DNA of 64,000 nucleotides from Mesostigma viride (lineage: Eukaryota > Streptophyta > Mesostigmatophyceae > Mesostigmatales > Mesostigmataceae): contig RPFO01000246.1 in the NCBI GenBank assembly GCA_009746045.1, forward strand, positions 1,671,192 through 1,735,191. Direction: 5' to 3'. Shown here piece by piece: positions 12,290 through 22,048 of this stretch. A model generated the notes under the pieces. That model saw only the letters and a list, made by a program, of their open reading frames with translations, did not search any database and had not been told where the DNA came from. The stretch's first letter is position 1; every line of letters begins with the position of its first letter. Both the position numbers and the translations under genes were made by a program.

Positions 12290-12782
12290 GGCCGGGCCCA
12301 CTTCAAATGTTCCGCCGTCCAAGCCAAGTGTGTGACACTTTTTCGCTATTTTCGCAAAAAAAAAATAAAATTTCGCACGAGTTCGCGTGATTTTCGCGTG
12401 ATTTTCGCAAAATTTTCACACATTTTCGCACGATTTCGCACGATTTCGCACAATTTTGCATGATTTCGCACAATTTCGCATGGATTTCAACCAAGGGTCG
12501 TTTTGGGGAGTGACGTTTGACAAAATTTCGCATGAATTCACACACGTTGTGCACATCAAAATTTTTTACCGTCGACATTTTTCACATGAAATTTCGCACA
12601 ATTTCAGCAAATTTCGCACAAATTCGCACGATTTCAGCAAATTTCACACGATTTCAGCAAATTTCGCACAATTTCGCACGATTTCGCACGACGAATCACT
12701 CTGCAGAGTGACGATCGTCGAAAAAGTCAAAAAAACGACCAAAAGTGTCACACTTTTCGGAACATTTGAAGTGGGCCCGGCC
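12290..12782. mobile_element. MITE / foldback element filled with TTTCGCAC repeats
   Basis: GGCCGGGCCCACTTCAAATG at the left is repeated inverted at the right end, continuing through GTTCCG and, after a gap, through AGTGTGTGACACTTTT against AAAAGTGTCACACTTTT. A TAGC flanks both ends, compatible with a short target duplication. The interior is about 30 irregular copies of ATTTCGCAC / GATTTCGCA in one orientation. No coding capacity. Confidence 0.65.
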
Positions 12783-12948
12783 TAGCGTCTTTTTCTATTT
12801 TTAGCGCGTAACCGGTGTGTGGTGGGGGCTAGTACCACCCCCAAGTGGCTGGAATTTTTTTTTTTAATCATATTTATGGTCCCCAATCATCATTGGATTT
12901 TTAGCACATGCATATAGGTATGCTGCACTTGTCTCTCGCCTTAACCAG

Positions 12949-14160
12949 GTGGAGGGCAAGTGTGGCGTGCTCCTGAAGAAGCTTGAGGCCATCACCGCCC
13001 ACACCGAGGCCCTGGCCACACAGGTCCCCAAGATCGCGGAGCAGACGGCCACCATTGCATCCCAGCCACCCCGGCAGGATGTTGGCGACCTCCCGCCGCT
13101 CTCCTACGCGGACCTGCTGCGGTCAGCGACCGCCTCCACCACCGACGCCATCGCCACAAAGCTCCAGGAGCTGGAGAACCACCGCCAGGCCCAGCAACGG
13201 GAGGTCACCGACCGCGCTCGCCGCGAGTGCCGAGTGGTGCTACGTCGCTTCCCCCAGAAGCCAGGTGAGACGTCAACCTCTCTTGCCATGACGAGCTCAA
13301 GAACCAGCTTCTTACCCTCATGGGCCTGGTAGGTGAGGTAGCAATGAGCGGGTGCCAACGCCTTCCCCACTCACGGGACAAGGCGGCTCCCCCACCAGTC
13401 CTACTCACCTTCCCCTCCCCTGAGGATAAGCAGCGGTTCCTCTCTCGTCGCAAGCGGTTGCACGACCTCACCTGGACGCTGGATGACGACCTCACCCCCG
13501 CTCAGCAACAGCAGCGACGCGACCTGTGGCCGGAATACCTCCGCCATAAGCAGGACCCCCAGAAGCCCAAGGTGTACTGGCGGGGCGGGGACCTGATGAT
13601 CAACCACAAGATGTGGACGCCCCCAGCGGGCTAGAATAGCAATAGCCCTAGATTGTCACAATTGGCGTCACTGCCGCTAAGGCAGCCATGCCTAGAATGT
13701 TTGCCTAGCTGTGCCAACACACCTAGTCACGTGCCGCCAACGCACGGTACACAACCAGCCATAGCCTTTAAGCCTAGTCCTAGTACAGCCATGCTACGCC
13801 CTGGCTATGTTTAGCCAAGCCATGCCTATAATGGGAACCCCCCATGGATGTTGCATTAAGAATTTAGCCATGCTATGCCATGCAGAGAGATGCTCTCTGT
13901 CGAGACGCCATGTCCTAGCTCTTGTATAGCCATGATGATCTTCCCCCACATAACATACTCCCCCTTAGCTGGGCATAGTGTGAAGATTATTAGGGTGCAG
14001 GTGCCTTGGTGCACCTAGAGCAAGGGTCGCTTACATTCCCACCCTTGCAGGAAGTAGCCTAGAATGTATTAAAAGCCATATGCCCCTTCTCAGGGATATG
14101 TGCTACGTTGACTCCCAACGGAGTGATGTTCCTAATTAATTAATTAATATAGGTATGGTT
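12949..14160 (+). mobile_element. ORF1-only LINE-derived copy: L1-type ORF1 carboxy half, 3' UTR and microsatellite tail
   Basis: The coding part begins inside ORF1 (VEGKCGVLLKKLEAITAHTE, coiled-coil-like), shifts frame once at about 13280-13320, and ends at 13634 after LLTFPSPEDKQRFLSRRKRL, TLDDDLTPAQQQQRRDLWPE and VYWRGGDLMINHKMW. The last blocks match the RRM and carboxy-terminal region of L1-type ORF1 proteins, where DLTxAQxxxR and a YxxGxLxI-like ending are typical. Only about 500 bp of UTR follow, including the GCAGAGAG...CTCTCTG hairpin and CAAGGGTCGCTTACATTCCC, ending in TAATTAATTAATTAATATAGG. There is no ORF2. The 5' half is missing. Confidence 0.7.
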
Positions 14161-15200
14161 TCCAGAAAAGTGCCCTTTAGGGGTGTCCCCTCCCCTTAAC
14201 TAGTCTTGTACACGTCCCCGTTGCATGGGGGACCGCGGAGCGATGAATTCGATCCCTTCTATTCTACTGTAAGTACGTAAGTAAGTGTGTGAACATCATA
14301 TGCACTGAAAGCATGCCATGGAGTACCCGATGAGGTACTTTTCTATGTGGATATACTTCACCCGCAAAGGCCAAGTGGCGCGACTCACTCGCCCAGGTCT
14401 GGAGTGGCAGATAGCAACTCCGCGTCATCCGGACTATCAATGCAAGACGACTGCACGCTGATCGGCCATGATGTGATGGGCGTTAAGTGGGGGTAGTTTG
14501 CATATTCTACTGTCGAGGAGACAACCAGCGCAGGCCACAAATCGGGAGAATCCGGACCATGGTAGCTCGAGCCTGCCGTTATCTTGTCCGCGTGTTCGAG
14601 TCGTTCAGGATGATGAAGATGTAAGTAAGTAAGTACTTGCGTGTCAGGGCTGGTTTTTTTTAGTATGTTAAAATCCAGGGTTTATATTTTTAATAAACCC
14701 TTGAATCTTTATTTCCGCTTTATTTCTTGTTGTTTCGTCATAAACTGTTACGCTAACTATGTGAGAAGGAACAAGGGATTAATGTGTGATTGTTCCCCAT
14801 GCTTACCACACATGGATTGCCCCATTCAACACCACATACACTTGCCGTCCAGGTTTTACATCTCGGCTCGGGTAGCGTCAAATGTGGGCGAGCTGCAACT
14901 TCTGATTTGCTGCTCAAATAATGCTTGATTTGAGGACCAGTGCCGCACTTGGAGCCAGTTCTTATGTAATGCACTATTCATGACTCCAATATGGTATAAA
15001 AGCAATCATGTAACTGACACCATGGCACAGGTATGAGGCGTCTTGATGATCAACATGTGGAACAGTAACACTTCATTGACAGGCTGGCTTCAATTGCGTG
15101 CTTGCTACCATAATTGTTAACTAGTGCCATAGTAGCCTGATAGCAAGATCGCGGCTCCGCGGAAGGTGACCACCAATTGCATTCACCAGCATTAAATATG
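14161..15200. other. Repeat-derived stretch without genes
   Basis: Holds a copy of the GAGACAACCAGCGCAGGCC motif (14518-14536), short AAGT tails at about 14276 and 14621, and CAGGGCTGGTTTTTTTTAGT, which recurs inverted near 20950. The part around 14545-14615 matches, inverted, sequence near 23090-23150. These look like fragments of the same dispersed retroelement families. Confidence 0.5.
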
Positions 15201-15208
15201 GTCATCTT

Positions 15209-15395
15209 GGCAGCGGGCAGCGGGCTGCGGGCAGCGGGCAGCGGGCAGCGGGCAGCGGGCAGCGGGCAGCGGGCAGCGCGCAGCGGGCAGCGGGCAGCGG
15301 GCAGCGGGCAGCGCGCAGCGGGCAGCGGGCATGCAGCGGGCAGCGCGCAGCGGGCAGCGCGCAGCGGGCAGCGGGCTGCGGGCAGCGGGCAGCGG
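15209..15395. repeat. Heptanucleotide array (CAGCGGG)n
   Basis: About 26 units of CAGCGGG with scattered CAGCGCG and CTGCGGG variants. It creates long open frames (LPAARCP repeats) on both strands that are artefacts. Confidence 0.9.
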
Positions 15396-15649
15396 GGCGA
15401 AGTACTGCCACAAAAAGGGACCCTGTTTTGGGCTGGGCGAAGCCAGCGGGTGCCACTAGTGCTATTGTAAGACAGACCACAATGGCCACCGAGCAGCCCA
15501 CCCATGCCGTAATGTCATCCCGTCATGTCACGGCATGCCACACACCAAGCATAATACACGCCATGCAATTAAGCATCTCGACCACCCTACACTCCCGGCT
15601 GGCCCATGCCGCCCACACCACCCGTGCCACACAAGGCAAGACAATGTAT

Positions 15650-16332
15650 TCAGTCATCATCCATGCTGTCGTTCTCCTCGTCGCTGGGCTGGCTGGCCTC
15701 CTCCACATCCTCCTCGCCCAAGTCACTGTCCTCCAAATCTGCAGCATTGTAGGAGTGACGCGTGGCAGTTGCCGCCCGCCTCAACTGCTTCCTCCCTCCT
15801 CCGAGGGGTGCCGCACGACTTGTGCCAGCTGCCGGGTGCGCTGGCGGCTGCCCGCGCCTCCCACGAGTCTGCACGCCCCTACCGCCTCGCGTAGAAGGCT
15901 CCGCATGTGCGGATGCATCCTCCTCGACCACATCAGGCTCAGCCCCTGCAGTCTGCCCAGCCGAGCCCTGCCCACGAATTGGCTGCGCTCCTCCTGCTTT
16001 TGCAAGCCAAGGTACTTTTCTCTGGCTGCACACCAGACTCGGAAATCCCGGACTGAGGTGCCGACTGGTCCCATGCAATCCTTTTGGCAGCATGTGCGAA
16101 TAAGGCTCATGTCAGCGACGATGACGCTGTCCACCAGTTTCTCCGACCGCACCGTGGCGATGCTCTTTCTCCCTGCTTGCCTGCGTTCGCTACCAAGGCA
16201 GCCAGCTGCCCCCGGCTGGTTAGAATCCGTGCCGAGGGAGCCAACATTGGTGACGCACACGCTACCATCCCTGTCGACAAAGGCTGCTGTCCTGCCGCCG
16301 GGGGTGGCTGACCTCGAACAAGAAGACGCCAT
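15650..16332 (-). CDS. Unrecognised acidic-tailed protein, probably frameshifted
   Basis: Reading leftward from the ATG at 16332, the product starts MASSCSRSATPGGRTAAFVD and includes SEKLVDSVIVADMSLI, TCCQKDCMGPVGTSVRDF and RVWCAAREK, a possible Cys-based metal site. At about 16010 the plausible reading moves to another frame, giving an RGG-like stretch (STRGGRGVQTRGRRGQ), Ala/Pro-rich sequence, and a strongly acidic end (LEDSDLGEEDVEEASQPS...NDSMDDD, stop at 15650). The original frame after 16010 looks random, which supports one indel or an unseen small intron. Total about 227 residues. I do not recognise the family. It is divergent from the zinc-finger gene at 17283 across a palindromic spacer, so the two may form one unit. 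Confidence 0.45.
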
Positions 16333-16679
16333 TTTCAACGCATGGTGCGCAGCTGTCAACTGAACGTGGACCTGTCCACATGACAGACTGATAGAGAAAC
16401 TAGTAGTCAATGCACAACTCCTACAGAAGACTGACCTAATTTCCACACATTTACATCAGTTCATCCTCGTAATGCATTACTACCTCGTAACACATTCACA
16501 AGCAGTTAGTCGACAGTGGCAAAATGCAGTTGCCGCGGAAGTACGCAGGTTGGCGTGGGACAAAGCCAACCTGGCAGTGAAGTGTCATGCATAATACGCG
16601 GGGAAGCACCTGAGTTAGGCGGGAAGTCGAGTTGGTCGGCGAGCTGACAGGTTGTTCACCGACTTGCAGGCACCAAATT

Positions 16680-17192
16680 ACGAGATGGTCAATTGCCAAC
16701 CGAGATGTCAAGTTGTCAAACGAGATGTCAAGTTGACAACCGAAGTGCCTCCTGAACTGTCAACTAGGCAATTGCGCAAAACCGGCCTACCTTCTGAACT
16801 GTCAACTTGTAGTACTGTCGATTGCGGCTTTAGACTTTTAGTTGACAGTTCAGAAGGTAGGCAATTGCGCAAAACCGGCCTACCTTCTGAACTGTCAACT
16901 AACAGTCTAAATCGATTGCGGCTTTAGACTTTTAGTTGACAGTTCAGAAGGTAGGCAATTGCGCAAAACCGACCTACCTTCTGAACTGTCAACTTGTAGT
17001 ACTGTCGATTGCGGCTTTAGACTTTTAGTTGACAGTTCAGAAGGTAGGCAATTGCGCAAAACCGACCTACCTTCTGAACTGTCAACTTGTAGTACTGTCG
17101 ATTGCGGCTTTAGACTTTTAGTTGACAGTTCAGGAGGCACTTCGGTTGTCAACTTGACATCTCGTTTGACAACTTGACATCTCGGTTGGCAA
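16680..17192. repeat. Nested palindrome: outer inverted repeats enclosing about four 104-bp tandem units that are themselves inverted repeats
   Basis: The left arm (TTGCCAACCGAGATGTCAAG then CGAAGTGCCTCCTGAACTGT) is repeated inverted at the right end (about 17105-17192). Between them lie four near-identical units with arms CCTTCTGAACTGTCAAC and GTTGACAGTTCAGAAGG separated by TGTCGATTGCGGCTTTAG, joined by TAGGCAATTGCGCAAAACCG. The whole block can fold into one long arm or a row of hairpins. It sits exactly between two divergent ORFs. Confidence 0.9.
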
Positions 17193-17282
17193 TTGAAACA
17201 GGTTTGCTCAACGGAGGCTGTGAGCGCGGGAGTTCACCCGTAAAACCTTGTGCCCGCAAGTAGCAAAGCGCATCAACCGGGG

Positions 17283-20178
17283 ATGGCTACTGCCGACGAT
17301 GCAAATTTGGACGATGCTACTAGCTGTGAGGCTGGCATGGCAGAGTGCCATGCAGCCGCAGCAAATGGCAATGACCCAAAGTTTCTCAAGGGTGCAACGT
17401 GTGAATGCTCCGGAAAGTGTGGGAGAAAGGCGCATGCTGCATGCACGTTTTTGCTGTCACCAAACCCTACCGGTACTAACAGCAGTGGACAGACGGTTTG
17501 GAAATGTGTGCAGTGCACGGTGCCCGATGCTCAGTTACCAGGAGATGCCCCAGACGATGCCATGGCTGCCTTTGCTAACAGGTTTAGGCTGCGTCCCAAC
17601 GACCCCACCTCACGGCAGCTAGAGGTGGATTTCGGAGCAGGGTCCTCACCAGGAATCACGCATCCGGTAACGGCTGCGACATCTGGGGTCACACAGGAAA
17701 CGCCGCAGAGCCACTTGCCGGAAATCTCAGGGCTGGCAAACGGCGATGTGCAGCCGTCCGGTGAAGTGCTGCAAACGACGCTGAGCAACGCGACGGCGGA
17801 AGGAGTTCCTATCACTGTAGGAGTTCCTGTTGAAACTCCTTCGGTTTCTCAGAGTGAGGGCACCTCGCCAGTCGAGTTTGCTCCTGGCGGCTCGTTATAC
17901 CAGGTGTGTTTGAAGGAAAACTGTTTCTGTGCAGACATGTATTTGGATTTGCTTGGTTGACAATGCTATAGACTGTGTGTACAGTAGTGCTCTACACTGT
18001 GTGTATATAAAACCCTGCACGGCTTGGCACTATAAAATATAAAATTTCACTCGTGGGGGGTTGCAAAGCGGTAGGGCTGCGGGCTATATTCCCTCGCGGG
18101 GGCGTGCAAACTCAGGCATAGCGTATAGGGCGCGTGAAAACGGCGAAGGCTCCGCTACGCCCGCCCAAAGGCGGCGGGCTCCGCTTTGCCTTTGCCGTTT
18201 TCACGCGCCCTATACGCTATGCCTGAGTTTGCACGCCCCCGCGAGGGAATCTGTTTCTCTTGGTAGGAAGGCACTCCAATTGAACTTAGCTTCAGTCACC
18301 TAGACTATGGCTTGCTTGTTGGTTGTGATTCAACGGGAATGGTAGCTGACTAGTGCTTGCGTTTTTATGTAAATTGTGCACATTGCTTGTCTTCCCATAC
18401 CGCGACTTGTGCAGGGAACGGTCTCCTGGACAAATGCTGCTGGACAATTTTGTCAAGTCAGTGTGGGTGACGTGGTCGCCCCACACAGCTACGTGTCAGA
18501 CCAAGCGTGCTGCGTGGTTATTGTGCACCCAAATGCCGGTTTCGTGCTGGCACCTACAAACTGCAGGGTCGGGCCCGACAATCGATCATGCAGTCGGGTG
18601 CGTCAGCATTGTGACGAGAATACGCTGCGACTTTGGCATGAATTCTATTACCTGCGCTGCACCGCCACTGATGAGCCTCCATGCACACCATTCGTGAGGC
18701 GCGGGAGCAAATCAGTCATGAAGGTTACCGGTGGGCTCCAAGTCTTGTCGGTCCAGCAGTGCCACAACGCACTGCACAATCTCACCGCAACAGCGGCTTT
18801 GGCCCATGCGGTGAGCTCCATTACCCCTGGCCAACCAACTCCAGCGATCACGGCCATGCCGGCCACAGAAACAGAGAGCCAGCGAACCAAGGTCATCGAA
18901 CCGAGTGCGCCCACGGCAGAGCCTACGGCAGCGACCCGGACCAGGGCTGGAGCCGCGCCCAAGGCAGCGGCAACCACGGCAGCGGGATCCAAGGGAGCCG
19001 GGTCCAAAGCTGCACCCGCGCCCAAGGCAGCGGCAAGCACGGCAACAAGACAAAAGAGGAAGGTGGCACCTTCTGCTGACAAGGAAAACATTCCACCAAC
19101 ATCCAATTGCCAAGCTAAGGGCGTATCCAGGGCAGCTAAAGGCAGGGTTGCTGTGGTGTCTGTGGATGACGATGAGGATTGGATTGGTCATGGTGCGGAC
19201 ATGATGATTACAGACACCGACGATGAAACCATGCTTGCACACCAGGAAGCACAGCGACTGGCGACCAGGCAAAGCGTGCAGCGCGCATCTGACAACAAGC
19301 TGCAGCAGTACACTAAGGAGCTGGGAAATGCAGCTGGAGAGCGGCGCAAGATGGAGGAAGAGCGGCGCAAGATGGAGGAAGAGCGGCGCAAGTTGGAGCA
19401 AGAGCGGCGCAAGTTGGAGGAAGAGGTGGCGCAGCTACGTAAGCGCGGGGAGGAGTCGCAGCAGCCGCAGTCGCTGTCGTGGCAGCAGCCGCAGTCGCTG
19501 CCGTCGCAGCAGCCGCAGTCGCTGCCGTCGCACCAGCCGCAGTCGCTGCCGTCGCAGCAGCCGCAGTCGCTGCCGTCACTGCCGTGGCCACTGCTGCAAC
19601 GGCAGCAGCCTCTGCCGCCACCACCATCACCACAGCCATCGCAAACAAGTCAGCCGATCCTGCAGCAGCTGTTGGACATGTTGGAGTCGCAGCCGCACTT
19701 GCAGCCGGTGCCATCCCCGCCGCCACCGCCTCCGCCACAGCAGCCACAACCGCAGCTGCAGCCGCAAACGAGGTTGCAGTTTTTGCACCAGATGTGGCAT
19801 CTAGTGGAGCAGCAGCCGCGGGAGCAGCAGCAGCAGTTCCTGCAGCAGATGTTGCAGCCTGTTCAGCCGCAGTTGCAGCGAAACTATGGGTTGCTGGGCA
19901 TCGGCATGGGCGATACATCAGCAGTCAGAAGCATGAGCGACCGCGGTGTTCTCAACCATTCAGGCATGGCAGCTGACCATGGTGTACAGCTAGCCATGCA
20001 CCGGCTGGCAGACACGATGGATCGCTTTGCATGCCTCCTAGTACCTAACAGCCGTACTGAGTCCCATGGCGCTCTGCCACTGTCGGCGTACCATGGCAAT
20101 GCCAGCGCGGGGCGCGGGTTGCCGTACCAGCTCAACGGCAGCATCTATGGGCAACCTAGCGGGTGTCACATGCAATAG
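17283..20178 (+). CDS. PHD/RING-like zinc finger, coiled-coil, Gln/Pro-rich protein, two exons, family unknown
   Basis: Exons 17283-17903 and 18415-20178 join in phase 0 (TACCAG/gtgtgt, cttgtgcag/GGA), giving 794 residues; the second exon has no usable early ATG, which supports splicing. Residues 15-78 form a zinc finger: Cys15, Cys22, then CECSGKC (40-46), KAHAAC (49-54) and WKCVQC (73-78), like a PHD or RING. After the junction comes a Cys-containing segment (FCQVSVGDVVAP, CCVVIVHPNAGFVLAP, LWHEFYYLRC) of unknown fold, perhaps BAH-like. Then Ala/Lys-rich sequence with QKRKV (nuclear-localisation-like), an acidic VSVDDDEDW patch, a short coiled coil of ERRKMEEERRKLEE repeats, and a long Gln/Pro/Ser tract. 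This is the architecture of a nuclear chromatin or transposon-associated protein. The frame is intact, unlike neighbouring elements. Confidence 0.55.
18088..18250. repeat. Perfect 57-bp inverted repeat inside the intron
   Basis: The arm 18088-18144 (ATTCCCTCGCGGGGGCGTGC...) is exactly complementary to 18194-18250. The roughly 49-bp centre is itself partly self-complementary (GGCTCCGCTACGCCCGCC against GGCGGGCTCCGCTTTGCC). It lies within intron 17904-18414 of the zinc-finger gene, so the pre-mRNA would carry an extended hairpin. No clear target duplication flanks it. Confidence 0.92.
19342..19640 (+). repeat. Coding repeats: GAGCGGCGCAAG units then CAGCCGCAGTCG units
   Basis: About four 21-bp units encode the ERRKMEE/ERRKLEE coiled coil, followed by roughly six 24-bp units encoding QPQSLPSQ. 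All keep frame, so the repeats belong to the protein; the other frames they open are artefacts. Confidence 0.85.
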
Positions 20179-20592
20179 TAGGTGCTGCCATCCTTTTGTT
20201 AGTGGCTGACCAGTGACCAAGGTGTAGTGACCTATCGGTGGAGACAACTTTCTTGCCAATGTGGCTGGCTTTTAGTGGCTACCTTGGACATTATTAGCAG
20301 GATGACAAGGTATTGGGCTTGCGAAAAATGTGATGGCCAAGAGAGTCAGCATGTAAGCTGGCTGCCATTTCGTCTTGACAGTGCCCAGCTGCACTTGACA
20401 TCATAAAGGTTCTTGTGCTGGGTCCCTCATGCAATATACTTGGACTGCAGCTCCTTGATCAGTAGTTGTTGTGACTTCAAACTGCATTGGCATGGTCATA
20501 ACACAGGCAAGTAGGCGCAAGAAGCACACACACACATCATTGATGAAAATCACGCGCATTGTAATATGGCATGGGATGTGCCAGGGCACTTA
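20179..20592. other. Downstream flank of the zinc-finger gene
   Basis: No gene recognised. Presumably holds the 3' UTR. Confidence 0.4.
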
Positions 20593-20845
20593 ATTGGTGC
20601 ATGGGGCATGGAGCATGGAGCAATCAGGCCATATGGCCGGGCATGGGGGGCTTGGTTTTGGGCACATGGGGCATGGGGCATGGGGCATGGGGCATGGGGT
20701 ATGGGGGAATGGGAGCAACGATGTTTGACAGTTGGCTTGCGGTTCGTGGCATGTGTGGCATGGAGCATCGACCATGCAGTAGAAGGGCATGGGGCATGGG
20801 GCATGATGGGGCATGAGCCATGGGGCATGGGGCATATTAGAGCAT
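20593..20845. repeat. Heptanucleotide array (GGGGCAT)n, interrupted
   Basis: Repeats of GGGGCAT / GGAGCAT in several clusters with diverged sequence between. A second heptamer array, like the one at 15209, on the other side of the zinc-finger gene pair. Confidence 0.8.
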
Positions 20846-20992
20846 CACTAGGGCACAGTTCCAGGGCATGTGGCAGGTGGTTTAGGTGGCCAAAAGCATG
20901 GGAAATGTCGCATCTTGATAAATTTTTAATAAACGGTTCAGATTTTAACATACTAAAAAAAACCAGCCCTCATGCGCAAAGGCATGCCACGG

Positions 20993-21600
20993 AATTGAAT
21001 TGAATTGAATTGAATTGTAACTTAACTCCGTTGGGAGTATATGTAGCCGACATAGCCCTTGAGAGGGGGCATATGGCCTATCATACATCCTAAGCTACTT
21101 CCTGCAAGGGTGGGGATGTAAAGGACCCTTGCTCTAGGTGCACCAGGGCACGTGCATCCCCATGATCTTCAAGCTATGCCCAGCGAAGGGGGAGCCTGTC
21201 ATGGGGGGGGAAGATCAGCATAGCTATACAAAGAAGCTAGGGCATGGCGTCTCAGCAGAGAGTTACTCCCTGCATGGGCACAACATAACTAAATACAGCT
21301 AGGCATCATCTGGAGTGTGGCTCATCATAGGCACACATGTACATGATTAAATAAAGCGCGTGGCTTAGCTGGGATAGGGCCTCTAGGAGGCGTACATGTA
21401 CATGGCCACGGTCTATATCAGTATTCTACACTACTACTGAGCTGTATTCCCCTATAGAGTCGCTGGGGCCGCGGGGGGGGGGGGGGTCGCCTGCCAGGGC
21501 TTGTGGCCGACGTAGATGGCCGCCCCCTTCCAGTACACCGGCTAGTGCCCCGCCTTGGTCTGCCGGAGCTGGAGGTAGGTGTACTGCCACGGAGTACTAT
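20993..21600 (-). mobile_element. ORF1-only LINE-derived copy, 5'-truncated
   Basis: On the minus strand it begins within the end of ORF1 (codons for TYLQLRQTKAG, VYWKGAAIYVGHKPWQA, about 21590-21480, with a poly-G expansion), then runs through the family's 3' UTR: the GCAGGGAGTAACTCTCTGCT hairpin, GAGCAAGGGTCC, CAACGGAGTTAAG, and a tail of about five CAATT units (20993-21017). Compared with 52150-52800 the UTR is nearly collinear. Length and single tail fit target-primed reverse transcription with 5' truncation. Confidence 0.65.
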
Positions 21601-21721
21601 GGCATGCCACGGAGTACTATGCTAATCTCATTAGAAAAATAATTACACAAAAGTTTAAACAAATATCGTCTGCATCATCCCCCAACCGGATAATGCTCCG
21701 TGACTCCCCAACGGGAGCACG

Positions 21722-21785
21722 AGTCTAATTAATTAATTAATTAATTAATTAATTAATTAATTAATTAATTAATTAATTAATTAAT
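21722..21785. repeat. (TTAA)n microsatellite tail
   Basis: About 15 units of AATT/TTAA follow the terminal hairpin sequence CCGTGACTCCCCAACGGGAG, the same hairpin-plus-tail seen at 24370-24418. Confidence 0.9.
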
Positions 21786-21789
21786 AGCA

Positions 21790-21850
21790 CTAGATGGGGA
21801 TGTAATCCTCATCCGAGCTGTCCTCTACTGTATAATGGCAGACGAGGCGG
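21790..21850 (-). pseudogene. LINE ORF2 carboxy-terminal fragment
   Basis: The minus strand ends in TVEDSSDEDYIPI and a stop, the same peptide as at 52942, with a small frameshift just upstream (the SSYTTASSA region reads in another frame). A fragment of the ORF2-type family. Sequence further upstream is not recognised. Confidence 0.5.
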
Positions 21851-22048
21851 TAGTGTAGTGATGAAGATGAATGGTGATGGAAATGTGCCTTGTGCATTGA
21901 AATTATGGCTGGCTTACGTGTAGAGCGACTAAATGACCTAGACGGTGGGGCCGGAAATGTCACAATGAACGGTTCAGCATGCTTGATCAGGGTGTGTGTT
22001 TCGAGCCTATAACTGGCCGGGATTCTACTGTGACTATATATCAAGGAT

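Noticed and set aside
14320..14345. Possible hammerhead ribozyme (CCGATGAGGTAC)
   Set aside because: The CTGATGA core is imperfect and no GAAA box or cleavage site lies at the required distance.
15050..15505. LPAARCP / AAGSGQR repeat proteins
   Set aside because: Produced by the CAGCGGG heptamer array, open on both strands.
18001..18035. TATA-like TATATAAAACCC and TATAAAATATAAAA as a promoter for a separate downstream gene
   Set aside because: The downstream ORF has no nearby ATG and splices in phase to the upstream exon, so the site is more simply intronic.
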